A DNA stretch of 64,000 nucleotides from Acidisphaera sp. L21 (GTDB taxonomy: Bacteria; Pseudomonadota; Alphaproteobacteria; Acetobacterales; Acetobacteraceae): assembly GCF_009765685.1 (NCBI RefSeq), contig NZ_LMUY01000102.1, forward strand, positions 1 to 64,000, written 5' to 3'. The translations under genes were made by a program, and so were the position numbers. The notes beneath the pieces were generated by a model. It was given only the letters and a program-made list of their open reading frames with translations, did not search any database and was not told the origin of the DNA. Positions 10,780 through 19,338 of the stretch are shown here, one piece after another (the first letter of the stretch is position 1; the number at the start of each line of letters is the position of its first letter).

Positions 10780-11469
10780 ATGGCCCGACTATCGACGTGG
10801 TTAGTTGCTGCTGCGGTGATCGTGGTAGCGCCGGCGGCTATGGCCGCTCCAGTCTATTCCAACGATTTTTCGTCCACTGCGACCGATTTTACCGGTGCGT
10901 GGAGTGTGAAGACTTCCCCCTCGGGGCAAGGATTCCTTGCGAGCAGCGGTCCGACGACGCAAACCACCCTATCCCTTATTGGGCTTGCCGCGCACACCGA
11001 GGTCGATGTCGCGTTTACGATCGATGTCGTAGGCAGCATGGACGGAACCGGCAGTGTCATCAACGGTGGTGGTGCAGGAGACTTCTTCACCGTGAGCTAT
11101 TTGGGCGCGACGGCCGGCACGGCCTTCAACCAGGCGTTTGCCAACTACGGTGGTGGCAACCTTCAAACATACCCGACGCCCGGCAGCGCACCGGCGACCG
11201 GCGCAACAACGACGAATGCACTCGGTTATTCCGGTTTTCCGGATTCTGGGAACGGCATTCAGGATTCCGAATACAGCATCACTTTGACGATCCCAGATGC
11301 TGCATCAAATTTCGCTCTAGCCTTCACCGATGGGTCGAACGAGGGTACTGGGAACGAATTCTATGGCATCGACAACGTGGACGTTTCCATCGTGAACAAT
11401 CCGGTTACAACCGTTCCGGAGCGATTTCCCTCGCGGTGTTTGGAAGCGGCATGCTGGCCTTCGGTTTGA
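10780..11469 (+). CDS. PEP-CTERM family secreted protein, sorting signal frameshifted
   Basis: This is an exported protein of the type that ends in a PEP-CTERM sorting signal and is processed by an exosortase. The ATG at 10780 has TTGGAGG 7 bases upstream and opens a signal peptide ending in AMAAPV. The mature part (about residues 25-210) is rich in Gly, Ser, Thr and Asn and resembles the lectin-like domains of PEP-CTERM proteins (VYSNDFSS, then EFYGIDNVDVSIVNN near the end). The frame reaches VTTVPE and then runs into an unrelated tail to 11469. The expected hydrophobic, Arg-ending signal is present one frame away up to 11489. As encoded, the protein would be secreted but not sorted. Base composition is lower in GC than its neighbours. 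Confidence 0.75.
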   Translation: MARLSTWLVAAAVIVVAPAAMAAPVYSNDFSSTATDFTGAWSVKTSPSGQGFLASSGPTTQTTLSLIGLAAHTEVDVAFTIDVVGSMDGTGSVINGGGAGDFFTVSYLGATAGTAFNQAFANYGGGNLQTYPTPGSAPATGATTTNALGYSGFPDSGNGIQDSEYSITLTIPDAASNFALAFTDGSNEGTGNEFYGIDNVDVSIVNNPVTTVPERFPSRCLEAACWPSV

Positions 11470-11489
11470 TCCGCCGCCGTCGCGTCTGA
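11421..11489 (+). other. Out-of-frame PEP-CTERM sorting signal
   Basis: Read from 11421 this stretch gives AISLAVFGSGMLAFGLIRRRRV and a stop, a complete PEP-CTERM transmembrane and Arg-rich tail. One extra G after 11421 would join it to TTVPE as VPEAISLAVFG. It is therefore the lost end of the gene at 10780, separated by a one-base (or 4-base) deletion or a sequencing error. Confidence 0.8.
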
Positions 11490-11641
11490 GCCCGGCTGTC
11501 CTCTCCTGAGCGTATAAGGGACAGACAGTCGCTTCGCCTCCATAAACCCGCAGCGGCGCACGACGAAGTCCGCAACGTCGTGTCCGCAATTCGAAAGACG
11601 TGTGGTCCGCTATATCATGACCCGGGGAGCGTTGGCGGACC

Positions 11642-12997
11642 CTAAGCCGGCCGTAAATGCTCCCGCAGCGTCCGCCCCGTATACTCCGTCCGAAACACGC
11701 CCCGCTTCTGCAAGACGGGCACCACGCCGCGGCAAAACTGTTCCCACATGCCCGGTGATGTCGTCGGCGTCAGCACGAACCCGTCGCATGCGCGATCCTC
11801 GAACAGATCCGTCAGCCGATCTGCCACCTGCTCCGCCGTGCCCACCAATTGCGGGCACAACTCGCTGGTCGCAAACCGCCGTGCCGCTTCGCCCAGGGTC
11901 AACCCCTCTGCCGCCGTGCCCTGCAGGATCACATCGAACGACCCGCGCGACCCTTCCTCCAGCGTAATGTCCGCCAACGGCAGGTCCGGATCGTACTGCG
12001 ATAGATCAACCCCGATATGTCCGGAGATCTGCGCCATCCCCAACTGCGTATCGACCAGGCTGTTCAAATACTCCGCCCGTTCCCGCGCCAGCGCCTCCGT
12101 CTCCCCCAGCACCACATCGATCGAGGGTAGGATCACGCAGTCCTCCGGCGCCCGCCCATACCGGGCCATGCGGGTTTTGAAATCGGCGTAGAACGCCTGC
12201 ATGTCGCTTTTTTGGTGCTGCAGGGTGAAAATGATCTCTCCCCACCGCGCCCCAAACTCCCGTCCCCGCTCGGACGACCCCGCCTGCATGATAACCGGAT
12301 GTCCCTGTGGCGAGCGCGGCGTCGTCAACGGCCCCCGCGTCTTCACCCACTGCCCGGCATAATCGGCGTAATGAATCTTCGCCGGGTTTGCGAACACACC
12401 GGCGGCGCGGTCCATCACCAGCGCCCCGTCCTCCCAGCTATTCCACAGCGCGAAACACGCCTCCAACACCTCATCCGCCCGGTCATACCGCTGGGCGCGC
12501 CCCGGCATCTCCGTCATGCCGAAATTCCGCGCCTCCAACGTCGACGTGGACGCGACCACGTTCCACGCCGCCCGCCCGGCGCTCACATGATCCAGCGAGG
12601 CGAGCATCCGGGCGATCTGATACGGATGGTTGAACGTGGACGAATAGGTCAGCCCCAACCCGATCCGGCTGGTCACCCGCGCCATCCCCGGCAGCAGCAC
12701 CGCCGGGTCCAGTAGGCACACCTGGCCGCCGCGTCCGGCCATGGTGTCGTAACTGCCGCCGTACAGATCGTACACGCCCAAGATGTCGGCGAAGAACAGG
12801 CTGTCGAACTTGCCGGCCTCCAGCACGCGAGCGATATGCTCGTAGCGCGCCGGGTTCAGCACGTCCTCCACGTCGGAGTCCGGGTGGCGCCAGGCGCCGT
12901 GGTGGTGGCAGGTCGGCCCCGTCATCAGGAACGCTACCAGGTGCATCTGCCGGCCTGTCGAAATCCGGTCTGCCACCATCCCCATTGCCCGCCCCAT
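11642..12997 (-). CDS. LLM-class flavin-dependent monooxygenase (NtaA/SnaA/DszA type)
   Basis: This is a bacterial-luciferase-like monooxygenase of the nitrilotriacetate / dibenzothiophene group, which uses reduced flavin and oxygen on an unknown organic substrate. It shows the family blocks HPYQIARMLASLDHVSAGRAAWNVV, RYDRADEVLEACFALWNSW and VIMQAGSSERGREFGARW. The product is up to 451 residues; comparison with its paralogue at 35681, which begins MPTRQMHLVAYLKTGPT, suggests that the Met at residue 5 or 7 is the real start. It stands alone on the minus strand, divergent from serC and convergent with the PEP-CTERM gene, so neighbours give no clue to the substrate. Confidence 0.88.
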   Translation of the reverse strand: MGRAMGMVADRISTGRQMHLVAFLMTGPTCHHHGAWRHPDSDVEDVLNPARYEHIARVLEAGKFDSLFFADILGVYDLYGGSYDTMAGRGGQVCLLDPAVLLPGMARVTSRIGLGLTYSSTFNHPYQIARMLASLDHVSAGRAAWNVVASTSTLEARNFGMTEMPGRAQRYDRADEVLEACFALWNSWEDGALVMDRAAGVFANPAKIHYADYAGQWVKTRGPLTTPRSPQGHPVIMQAGSSERGREFGARWGEIIFTLQHQKSDMQAFYADFKTRMARYGRAPEDCVILPSIDVVLGETEALARERAEYLNSLVDTQLGMAQISGHIGVDLSQYDPDLPLADITLEEGSRGSFDVILQGTAAEGLTLGEAARRFATSELCPQLVGTAEQVADRLTDLFEDRACDGFVLTPTTSPGMWEQFCRGVVPVLQKRGVFRTEYTGRTLREHLRPA

Positions 12998-13079
12998 TGT
13001 CCACCGTCACCGGTGCAACTTTGATGCCGCGTGCAGCGGTGGTGCGCGGCCATGGGCTCTCAGCTATACCGGTTGCGTG

Positions 13080-14186
13080 ATGACAAAGCCCGCGCTGCGA
13101 CCCACCAATCCATGCTTCTCCTCCGGTCCCTGCGCGAAGCGGCCGGGCTGGCGCGCCGACGCGCTGGACACGTCGATGCTCGGCCGCAGCCACCGCGCCC
13201 CCGCCGCCCGCGCCCAATTGGCCGAGGTGATCGACCGCTCCGCCGCCCTGCTGCAGATGCCGTCCGACTGGAAGCTCGGCATCGTTCCAGCCTCCGACAC
13301 GGGCGCCGTGGAAATGGCCCTGTGGTCCTTGCTTGGCCCGCGCCCGGTGGACGTGCTCGCGTTCGAAAGCTTCTCCGCCCTATGGGCCGCCGACATCACC
13401 ACTCAACTCAAGCTCCCCGCAATCCGCACCTTGTCCGCCGACTACGGCACCCTGCCGGACCTCTCCGCCATCGATCCGGCGCACGACCTGGTGCTCGCCT
13501 GGAACGGCACCACCTCCGGCGCTCGCCTCACGGACGGCCCCTGGCTGCGGCGCGGCGACGGTCTGGTCATCTGCGACGCCACCTCCGCGGCCTTCGCGAT
13601 GGACCTGCCGTGGGACCGGCTGGATGTCGTCACCTGGTCCTGGCAGAAGGCGCTGGGCGGGGAGGCGGGGCACGGCATGCTTGCCATGTCCCCCCGCGCC
13701 CTGGCTCGCCTGGCCGAACACACCCCCACTTGGCCGCTGCCCAAGATCTTCCGCATCACGCCGGGCATGTTCCGCGGCGACACGATCAACACGCCCTCCA
13801 TGCTCTGCGTCGCCGACGCGCTGGATGGTTTGCGCTGGGCCGAAAGCGTCGGCGGCCTCCCAGCCCTCATCGCCCGGGCCGAGGCCAATCTCGCCGCCAT
13901 CGCCGCGTGGGAGGCCCATACCCCATGGGCCAGCTTCCTCGCCGCCGACCCGGCGCAACGCTCCCCCACCTCCATCTGCCTCCGCGTCCCGGATCACGCG
14001 CCCAGGATCGCCGACCTGCTGGCAACGGAGGGCGTGGCGCACGACATCGCCAGTTACCGCGACGCCCCCCCGGGCCTACGCATCTGGGGCGGCGCCACGG
14101 TGGAGACGGCGAATATCGAGGCACTGCTGCCCTGGCTCGATTGGGCGCACGCCACCGCTTCTGCCGCCGCCCCCGCAATGGTATAG
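13080..14186 (+). CDS. serC: Phosphoserine aminotransferase
   Basis: SerC transfers an amino group from glutamate to 3-phosphohydroxypyruvate in serine synthesis and also serves pyridoxal phosphate synthesis. The protein starts with the alphaproteobacterial form of the family (RPTNPCFSSGPCAKRPGW) and has the PLP lysine at residue 190 in WSWQKALGGEAGHG. The ATG at 13080 is preferred; a GTG directly before it is possible. The 368-residue length is normal for this branch. In many relatives serC is followed by serA, but here hisZ comes next after 10 bases, so serC, hisZ and purA may be one unit. Confidence 0.92.
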   Translation: MTKPALRPTNPCFSSGPCAKRPGWRADALDTSMLGRSHRAPAARAQLAEVIDRSAALLQMPSDWKLGIVPASDTGAVEMALWSLLGPRPVDVLAFESFSALWAADITTQLKLPAIRTLSADYGTLPDLSAIDPAHDLVLAWNGTTSGARLTDGPWLRRGDGLVICDATSAAFAMDLPWDRLDVVTWSWQKALGGEAGHGMLAMSPRALARLAEHTPTWPLPKIFRITPGMFRGDTINTPSMLCVADALDGLRWAESVGGLPALIARAEANLAAIAAWEAHTPWASFLAADPAQRSPTSICLRVPDHAPRIADLLATEGVAHDIASYRDAPPGLRIWGGATVETANIEALLPWLDWAHATASAAAPAMV

Positions 14187-14196
14187 CCCGCCGGAC

Positions 14197-15348
14197 ATGC
14201 CCGACACCTTGCCCGACGCCCTCGCCAACCCGGCCCTGCTCCCCGCCGGGCTGCGCGACCTATTGCCGCCCGAGGCCGAGACCGAGGCCGCCGCGGTGGA
14301 GGTCGTGATGGCCGTGTTCGCCGCCCATGGCTACGAGCGGATCAAGCCGCCGTTGCTGGAGTTCGAGGACAGCCTGCTCGCCGGCTCCGGCGGCGCAACG
14401 GCGGACCAGATCTTCCGCCTGATGGACCCGGACTCCCACCGCATGATGGGCGTCCGGGCCGACATGACGCCGCAGATCGCGCGCATCGCCACCACCCGCC
14501 TGGCCGCCGCCGCCCGCCCCCTCCGGCTCAGCTACGCCGGCCAATGCCTGCGCGTGCGCGGCAACCAGATTGCGCCCGACCGGCAGATCGCCCAGGCCGG
14601 CATCGAACTCATCGGCTGCGACAGCCTGGCCGCCGACGCCGAAATGGTGCTGGTTGCCGCCGAAGCCCTGGCCGCTCTCGGCCTCACCCGCGTCAGCTTC
14701 GACCTCACCTTGCCGCGCCTTGCCCCAACCCTGCTGGATGAGGCCGGGTTCGCCGGCCCCGCCCGCCAGGCCCTGCTGCGCGCGTTGGACCGCAAGGACG
14801 TCGCCTCCGTCGTGCAGCACGGCGGCCGGCTGGCCCAAACCCTCAGCGACCTGCTGCTCACCGCCGGGCTCGCCGGCCCGGCTCTGGCGCGACTGGAGTC
14901 GATCGAACTCCCGCCGCTTTCCGCCGTATTGTGCCAGCGCCTGGCGGAAACCGTGCGCGCCATCCAGGCCCGCGCCCCTTCGCTGAAACTGACCATCGAC
15001 CCGCTGGAATTTCGCGATCTGCCGTACCACACCGGCGTCTGCACCGCCGTCTACGCGACTGGGCGGCACGAAGTGCTGGGCCGCGGCGGCCGCTACGTCT
15101 GCGGTGATGACGAGGCCGCCACCGGCCTCACGCTCTACCCCGACGCGGTTCTGCGCGCTTGCGCCCCGCCGCGATTGCCGTTTCGGGTCTTCGTGCCCGT
15201 TGGCGCCGACCATCTCGCCGCAGCCCGGTTGCGGACCGGGGGCTTTGCCACCGTATCCGCGCTGGACCCGGTGGACGATCCGATTGCCGAGGCCCACCGC
15301 CTCCGCTGCACGCACATCCTGCGTGACGGCCAGGCGCAGGCTCTCTGA
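14197..15348 (+). CDS. hisZ: ATP phosphoribosyltransferase regulatory subunit HisZ
   Basis: HisZ is a catalytically dead paralogue of histidyl-tRNA synthetase that activates the short form of HisG in the first step of histidine synthesis. The 383-residue product has the class II synthetase-like parts LPAGLRDLLPPEAETEA, GVRADMTPQIARIA (motif 2 region) and LGRGGRYVCGD, but lacks the anticodon-binding domain of HisRS, which separates it from hisS. The ATG at 14197 follows the serC stop by 10 bases. hisG is not in this window; hisI lies alone at 46.6 kb. hisZ next to purA is common in the Rhodospirillales. Confidence 0.93.
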   Translation: MPDTLPDALANPALLPAGLRDLLPPEAETEAAAVEVVMAVFAAHGYERIKPPLLEFEDSLLAGSGGATADQIFRLMDPDSHRMMGVRADMTPQIARIATTRLAAAARPLRLSYAGQCLRVRGNQIAPDRQIAQAGIELIGCDSLAADAEMVLVAAEALAALGLTRVSFDLTLPRLAPTLLDEAGFAGPARQALLRALDRKDVASVVQHGGRLAQTLSDLLLTAGLAGPALARLESIELPPLSAVLCQRLAETVRAIQARAPSLKLTIDPLEFRDLPYHTGVCTAVYATGRHEVLGRGGRYVCGDDEAATGLTLYPDAVLRACAPPRLPFRVFVPVGADHLAAARLRTGGFATVSALDPVDDPIAEAHRLRCTHILRDGQAQAL

Positions 15349-15386
15349 TAGTGGATGGGCTGTGATAGGACGACGACGGATATAAG

Positions 15387-15434
15387 CCCTCTCCCGACGG
15401 GAACAGGGTAGGTGAGGGTGCCGCTCGCACCCCC
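15387..15434 (+). repeat. Second copy of the CCCTCTCCC palindromic repeat
   Basis: The stretch CCCTCTCCCGACGGGAACAG (15387-15406) with the following GGTAGGTGAGGGTG resembles the widespread intergenic palindrome that also occurs, in a diverged form, at 6799. A second small stem joins GGGTG (15416-15420) with CACCC (15429-15433). It fills most of the 104-base gap between hisZ and purA and may form a hairpin in the leader. Confidence 0.5.
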
Positions 15435-15452
15435 AACAGGACACGGATTGAT

Positions 15453-16742
15453 ATGGCAAATGTGACGGTGATCGGCGCCCAATGGGGTGACGAGGGCAAG
15501 GGAAAGGTTGTGGACTGGCTCGCCAGCCGCGCCGATATCGTGGTCCGCTTCCAGGGCGGCCATAATGCCGGGCACACGCTGGTGGTCGGCAACCAGACCT
15601 ATAAGCTCAGCCTGCTGCCCTCCGGCCTGGTCCGCGGCAAGATGGGCGTCATCGGCAACGGCGTCGTCGTCGACCCGGTGGCCCTGCTGGCCGAGATGGA
15701 TCGCGTCCGCGCCCAAGGGCTGAACGTGTCGCCCGACAATCTGCGCATCGCCGATAACGCCCCGCTGATCCTGCCGCTGCATGCCGCACTGGACCGTGCC
15801 CGCGAGGCCGCCCGTGGCGAGCGCAAGATCGGCACCACCGGCCGTGGCATCGGGCCGGCCTACGAGGACAAGGTCGCCCGCCGCGCCATCCGCATGTGCG
15901 ACCTGGCCGAGCCGCAAACCCTATCCGACAAGCTGGACGAACTGCTGCTGCACCACAACACGCTGCTGCGCGGCCTGGGTGCCGACACGTTCGAGAAGCA
16001 GCAACTCCTGGACGATTTGCTGGCCCTGGCCCCCCGCATACTCCCGCATGTCGAGCAAGTCTGGGTCCGCCTGGACGAGGCCCGCCGCGCCGGCCAGCGC
16101 ATCCTGTTCGAGGGCGCGCAGGCGGTCATGCTGGACGTCGATCACGGCACGTATCCGTTCGTCACCAGCAGCAACACCATCGCCGCCACCGCGGCCAGTG
16201 GCTCCGGCATGCCGCCATCGGCCGTGGGCTTCGTGCTGGGCATCGCCAAGGCCTACTGCACCCGCGTCGGCAGCGGCCCGTTCCCGACCGAACTGACAGA
16301 CGAGATCGGCCGCAAGCTGGGCGAACGCGGGCACGAGTTCGGCACCGTCACCGGCCGGCCGCGCCGCTGCGGCTGGTTCGACGCCGCCATGGTGCACCAG
16401 GCCGTCAAGGTCGGCGGCATCACCGGCCTGGCGCTGACCAAGCTGGACGTGCTGGACGGCATGCCCGAGCTGAAGATCTGCACCGGCTACGAATTGGGCG
16501 GCCAAACCCTGCGCTTCCTGCCCGCCGCACCCGGCGCGCAAGCCGCCGCAAAGCCGATCTTCGAAACCGTCGAAGGCTGGTCCGGCTCCACCCGCGGCGC
16601 CCGCTCGTGGGCCGACCTTCCGGCGCAGGCGATCAAATATGTCCGCCGGATCGAGGAATTGGTCGAGGCGCCCGTGACCCTGCTGTCCACCAGCCCGGAG
16701 CGGGACGACACCATCCTGATGCGCGACCCGTTCGAGGGCTGA
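15453..16742 (+). CDS. purA: Adenylosuccinate synthetase
   Basis: PurA joins IMP and aspartate with GTP to form adenylosuccinate, the first committed step to AMP. The 429-residue product has the GTP-binding GDEGKGK (residues 12-18) with catalytic Asp13, the GGHNAGHT substrate loop with catalytic His, the signature [16 protein letters not shown], the [21 protein letters not shown] region and the C-terminal guanine-binding STSPERDDT. The start is ATG with AGGACA 7 bases upstream. purH lies in the same window at 58.4 kb but is not linked. Confidence 0.97.
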   Translation: MANVTVIGAQWGDEGKGKVVDWLASRADIVVRFQGGHNAGHTLVVGNQTYKLSLLPSGLVRGKMGVIGNGVVVDPVALLAEMDRVRAQGLNVSPDNLRIADNAPLILPLHAALDRAREAARGERKIGTTGRGIGPAYEDKVARRAIRMCDLAEPQTLSDKLDELLLHHNTLLRGLGADTFEKQQLLDDLLALAPRILPHVEQVWVRLDEARRAGQRILFEGAQAVMLDVDHGTYPFVTSSNTIAATAASGSGMPPSAVGFVLGIAKAYCTRVGSGPFPTELTDEIGRKLGERGHEFGTVTGRPRRCGWFDAAMVHQAVKVGGITGLALTKLDVLDGMPELKICTGYELGGQTLRFLPAAPGAQAAAKPIFETVEGWSGSTRGARSWADLPAQAIKYVRRIEELVEAPVTLLSTSPERDDTILMRDPFEG

Positions 16743-16803
16743 GCCGCCCCGGCGGCGTGTCACGCACGGGAAACCGCTTGTTAACTTCGGCGGCGGCATG
16801 ATG

Positions 16804-16826
16804 GGCTTGCAAACTTCGGGCAAGCC
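16804..16826 (+). promoter_or_regulatory. Hairpin immediately before the pseudokinase start codon
   Basis: Arms GGCTTGC (16804-16810) and GCAAGCC (16820-16826) enclose a 9-base loop and end 3 bases before the ATG at 16830, where a ribosome binding site would be expected; no good site is visible. The left arm also belongs to a direct repeat, CTTGTTAACTTCGG (16777) and CTTGCAAACTTCGG (16806), 29 bases apart. Confidence 0.45.
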
Positions 16827-16829
16827 AAA

Positions 16830-18809
16830 ATGGCCACATCGCCGAAGGAGGCTGCCGCCGCGCTGATCGGTGGCCTCTACGCCGTCGATTTCGATCAGCC
16901 GATGCCGAACGCGGCCCCGCCGCTGACGACCTATGCCGCCAGCAGGGGCGGCGTGCCCGGCTTCATGGCCGTCGCGGTCAGCCGCGGCTGGCCCGCCCGC
17001 GGGCGGGCGTTGGGCGCCGTGTCCAACCTCGGAACGCCGCATATGCTGCCACCGGTCGCCCATGGTCCGACCACGATGCCGGGCGGCGAAACCGGCTATT
17101 TCGTCATCTGCCCCGCCCCGCCCGGGCCCTCCTTGCTGGCGAACCTGCGCGCCTGGCCCGAGGCAGAACTGACCGACTTCGTGCTGAAGCCGATGGCGCT
17201 GGCCCTTGGCGAACTGCAGGCGCGCGACGTGACGCACCGGGCGATCCGCCCGGACAATCTGTTCCAATCCGCCCCGCGCACGCCGGTAACGCTGGGCTGC
17301 GCCTGGGCCACCCCACCCGCCTGTCACCAACCAAGCTGGATGGAACCAGCCTATTCCGCCGTCTGTCTGCCCGCCGGTCGCGGCGATGGTCGTATCGCCG
17401 ATGACGTCTATTCCCTGGGCGCCTTGATGGTGATGCTGGCCTTGGGCGCCAACCCTGTAGAGGGCGTCCCGGACGAGGAGGTGCTGCGCAACAAACTGGA
17501 ATTCGGCAGCTATTCCGCCATCGTCGGCAATCACCGATTGCCGCCCATCCTAGTGGACCTGGTGCGCGGTATGCTGGCCGACGATCCGGAGCATCGGCCA
17601 TCACCCGCCCTGCTGGCCAACCCGGCAGCCGCCCGCGCCCGGCGCATCGCCGCCCGGCCCGCCCGTCGCGCCCAACGCCCGATCGAGGTCGGTGGGCAGC
17701 ATGCCTGGACGTCGCGCATGCTGGCCCATGCGCTGATGCGCGCGCCCAACGCCGCCAGCCCAATGCTGCGCAATGGCACGATCGACCGCTGGCTGCGGCG
17801 TGGGGTAGGTGATGTAACCGCCGCCTCCGCCATCGACGAGGCCGCACGCATGCGCGATGCCGAGGTGTTGGCTGCCGACGGCAAGGCCGATGCGATGCTG
17901 ATTACCCGCTCCATTGCGCTTCTGGACCCGGCCGCCCCGCTGGTCTGGCGTGGACTGGCTATCTGGCCGGACGGCCTAGCCAACGCGCTGGACAACGCGC
18001 TGCACTTTGCGCCCGAGCAGGCCGAGGCCCTGGCCGAAATCGCAACCGCCCAGGTCCCCACTGCTTGGGTGGAAAAGCGCGGCGGTGGTCGGGACGCCAC
18101 GGTCTCCCGCCTGGAAGGCCTGGAGACCCGCCATTGGTTCACCGGCAGCCGCACGGGTGCGGGCGCCTGGCGCCTGTCCTACCACTTGAACCCCATGGTC
18201 CCCTGCGAGTCGCCCGCCACGGCCCGCGCCTGGGTGGTTCGCCTGGCGGACATCCTGCCGGCGCTGGAGGCCACCGCCGCGCGATCGCCCCGCGGTGACC
18301 AGCCCCTGGTGGACCGGCAGATCGCCACCTTCATTGAGGCGCGCCGGGATGAGCGATTGGACGTCGATTTGAGCCGCCTGGCGGGGGCAATGACCGCACC
18401 GGACCTGCTATCGCAGCTGCGCCTGTTGGCCCGGCTGCAGGGCAAGCTTTCCACGACCGACCTGCCAAACCTCAGCCGCTGGGCCGCCGATGCGGTGCAG
18501 CCAATGCTGCAGCATTTCAGCAGCCGGTCGCGGCGGCAGCGCTTGGCCGAGCGGCTGAGCGCCCTGGCCCAAGCCGGCCAGCTGGCCCCCATGGCGGCGA
18601 TGCTGGACGACGAGCCGGAACAGGAGAGCGACAAGCATGGCCTCGCCGGCGCCAAGGCACGGCTGGCGGAGATCGAGGCCGCGTTGGCCGAATGGTCCGA
18701 ATTGGCGGAGATCAAGGCGGCGCAAGCGCGCCGGGTCGGCCATGAAGTCGCCGATGGCGTGGGCCTGCTGGCCTGTGTCGTGGCACTCGGCTTCGCGGTA
18801 TTTGGCTGA
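16830..18809 (+). CDS. Membrane-anchored pseudokinase-like protein
   Basis: This 659-residue protein has a degenerate Ser/Thr kinase fold in its N-terminal 260 residues. The HRD-loop reads THRAIRPDNLF, so the catalytic Asp is Ala; no DFG motif is seen where it should be (PVTLGCAWATPP); no VAIK lysine is visible. The lower lobe is still recognisable (MEPAYSA, ADDVYSLGALMVMLALG, GMLADDPEHRP). Residues of about 290-640 form an alpha-helical region of unknown family, and a single membrane helix ends the chain (GLLACVVALGFAVFG), which would hold the kinase-like part in the cytoplasm. The next gene, a small membrane protein, starts on the last base of its stop codon, so the two are probably made together. 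I know no function for the pair. Confidence 0.7.
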   Translation: MATSPKEAAAALIGGLYAVDFDQPMPNAAPPLTTYAASRGGVPGFMAVAVSRGWPARGRALGAVSNLGTPHMLPPVAHGPTTMPGGETGYFVICPAPPGPSLLANLRAWPEAELTDFVLKPMALALGELQARDVTHRAIRPDNLFQSAPRTPVTLGCAWATPPACHQPSWMEPAYSAVCLPAGRGDGRIADDVYSLGALMVMLALGANPVEGVPDEEVLRNKLEFGSYSAIVGNHRLPPILVDLVRGMLADDPEHRPSPALLANPAAARARRIAARPARRAQRPIEVGGQHAWTSRMLAHALMRAPNAASPMLRNGTIDRWLRRGVGDVTAASAIDEAARMRDAEVLAADGKADAMLITRSIALLDPAAPLVWRGLAIWPDGLANALDNALHFAPEQAEALAEIATAQVPTAWVEKRGGGRDATVSRLEGLETRHWFTGSRTGAGAWRLSYHLNPMVPCESPATARAWVVRLADILPALEATAARSPRGDQPLVDRQIATFIEARRDERLDVDLSRLAGAMTAPDLLSQLRLLARLQGKLSTTDLPNLSRWAADAVQPMLQHFSSRSRRQRLAERLSALAQAGQLAPMAAMLDDEPEQESDKHGLAGAKARLAEIEAALAEWSELAEIKAAQARRVGHEVADGVGLLACVVALGFAVFG

Positions 18810-19270
18810 TGGCCAAGGCGTCTGCCTCGGCCACCCCCGCGGTACCGCGCCGGTCATGGTTCTGGTTGCAGGGCGTCATCTGCGGCGTGGCAGTGGCGGT
18901 GGTGCCCGGCACCGCCCTGATGATCGGCGTGCTGATGGCGCCGGCCTTTGCCACCTATGCGATGGAGCAGGGCAAGACCCGGCCGCTCGCCCGCGGCATG
19001 ATGCTGAGGGGCGCCGCCTGCACCTTCATGCCGCTACGCGTGCTGTGGGAGCATGGTGGATCGCTCGACGCGTCGCTGGACCTGCTGAGCGACCCAGGCC
19101 GTCCGCTGCTCGCCTGGACCGCCTGCGGCGCCGGCTGGCTCGCGGGCCAACTTGCCGACATCCTCACCCGCCTGGCGCTCGATGCCCGCTCGGCCCGGGC
19201 TCTACGGCAACTGACTCAGGAGCGCGACAAGCTCATCGTCGAGTGGACGGACGAACAACCCCCCAAATAG
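18809..19270 (+). CDS. Small membrane protein paired with the pseudokinase
   Basis: This protein of 153 residues has two hydrophobic stretches (about 18-48, with GVICGVAVAVVPGTALMIGVLMAPAF broken in the middle, and about 95-115) and a charged C-terminal helix ending in DEQPPK. I do not recognise the family. Its ATG overlaps the stop of the pseudokinase gene (TGATG), which points to a shared function, perhaps a membrane complex. A convergent terminator separates it from rpoH. GC content and codon use are like the surrounding core genes, so it looks like an old resident and not a recent arrival. Confidence 0.7.
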   Translation: MAKASASATPAVPRRSWFWLQGVICGVAVAVVPGTALMIGVLMAPAFATYAMEQGKTRPLARGMMLRGAACTFMPLRVLWEHGGSLDASLDLLSDPGRPLLAWTACGAGWLAGQLADILTRLALDARSARALRQLTQERDKLIVEWTDEQPPK

Positions 19271-19303
19271 AAAAAGCCTCCTTCCCGTCACCAGGAAGGA
19301 GGC
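19271..19303 (-). terminator. Terminator of rpoH, may act in both directions
   Basis: A perfect 10-bp stem GCCTCCTTCC (19276-19285) with GGAAGGAGGC (19294-19303) and an 8-base loop lies between the converging membrane-protein and rpoH genes. On the minus strand it is followed by TTTTT, so it is a good rpoH terminator. On the plus strand the run after the stem is weak. Confidence 0.85.
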
Positions 19304-19338
19304 TTCGATCGTCCAGACTACCAAACGAGGCCGCCGGA

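Noticed and set aside
13333-14196. N-terminal extension of the hisZ frame through serC
   Set aside because: The extension is Pro/Arg/Ser-rich out-of-frame serC sequence; the hisZ family begins at the ATG at 14197.
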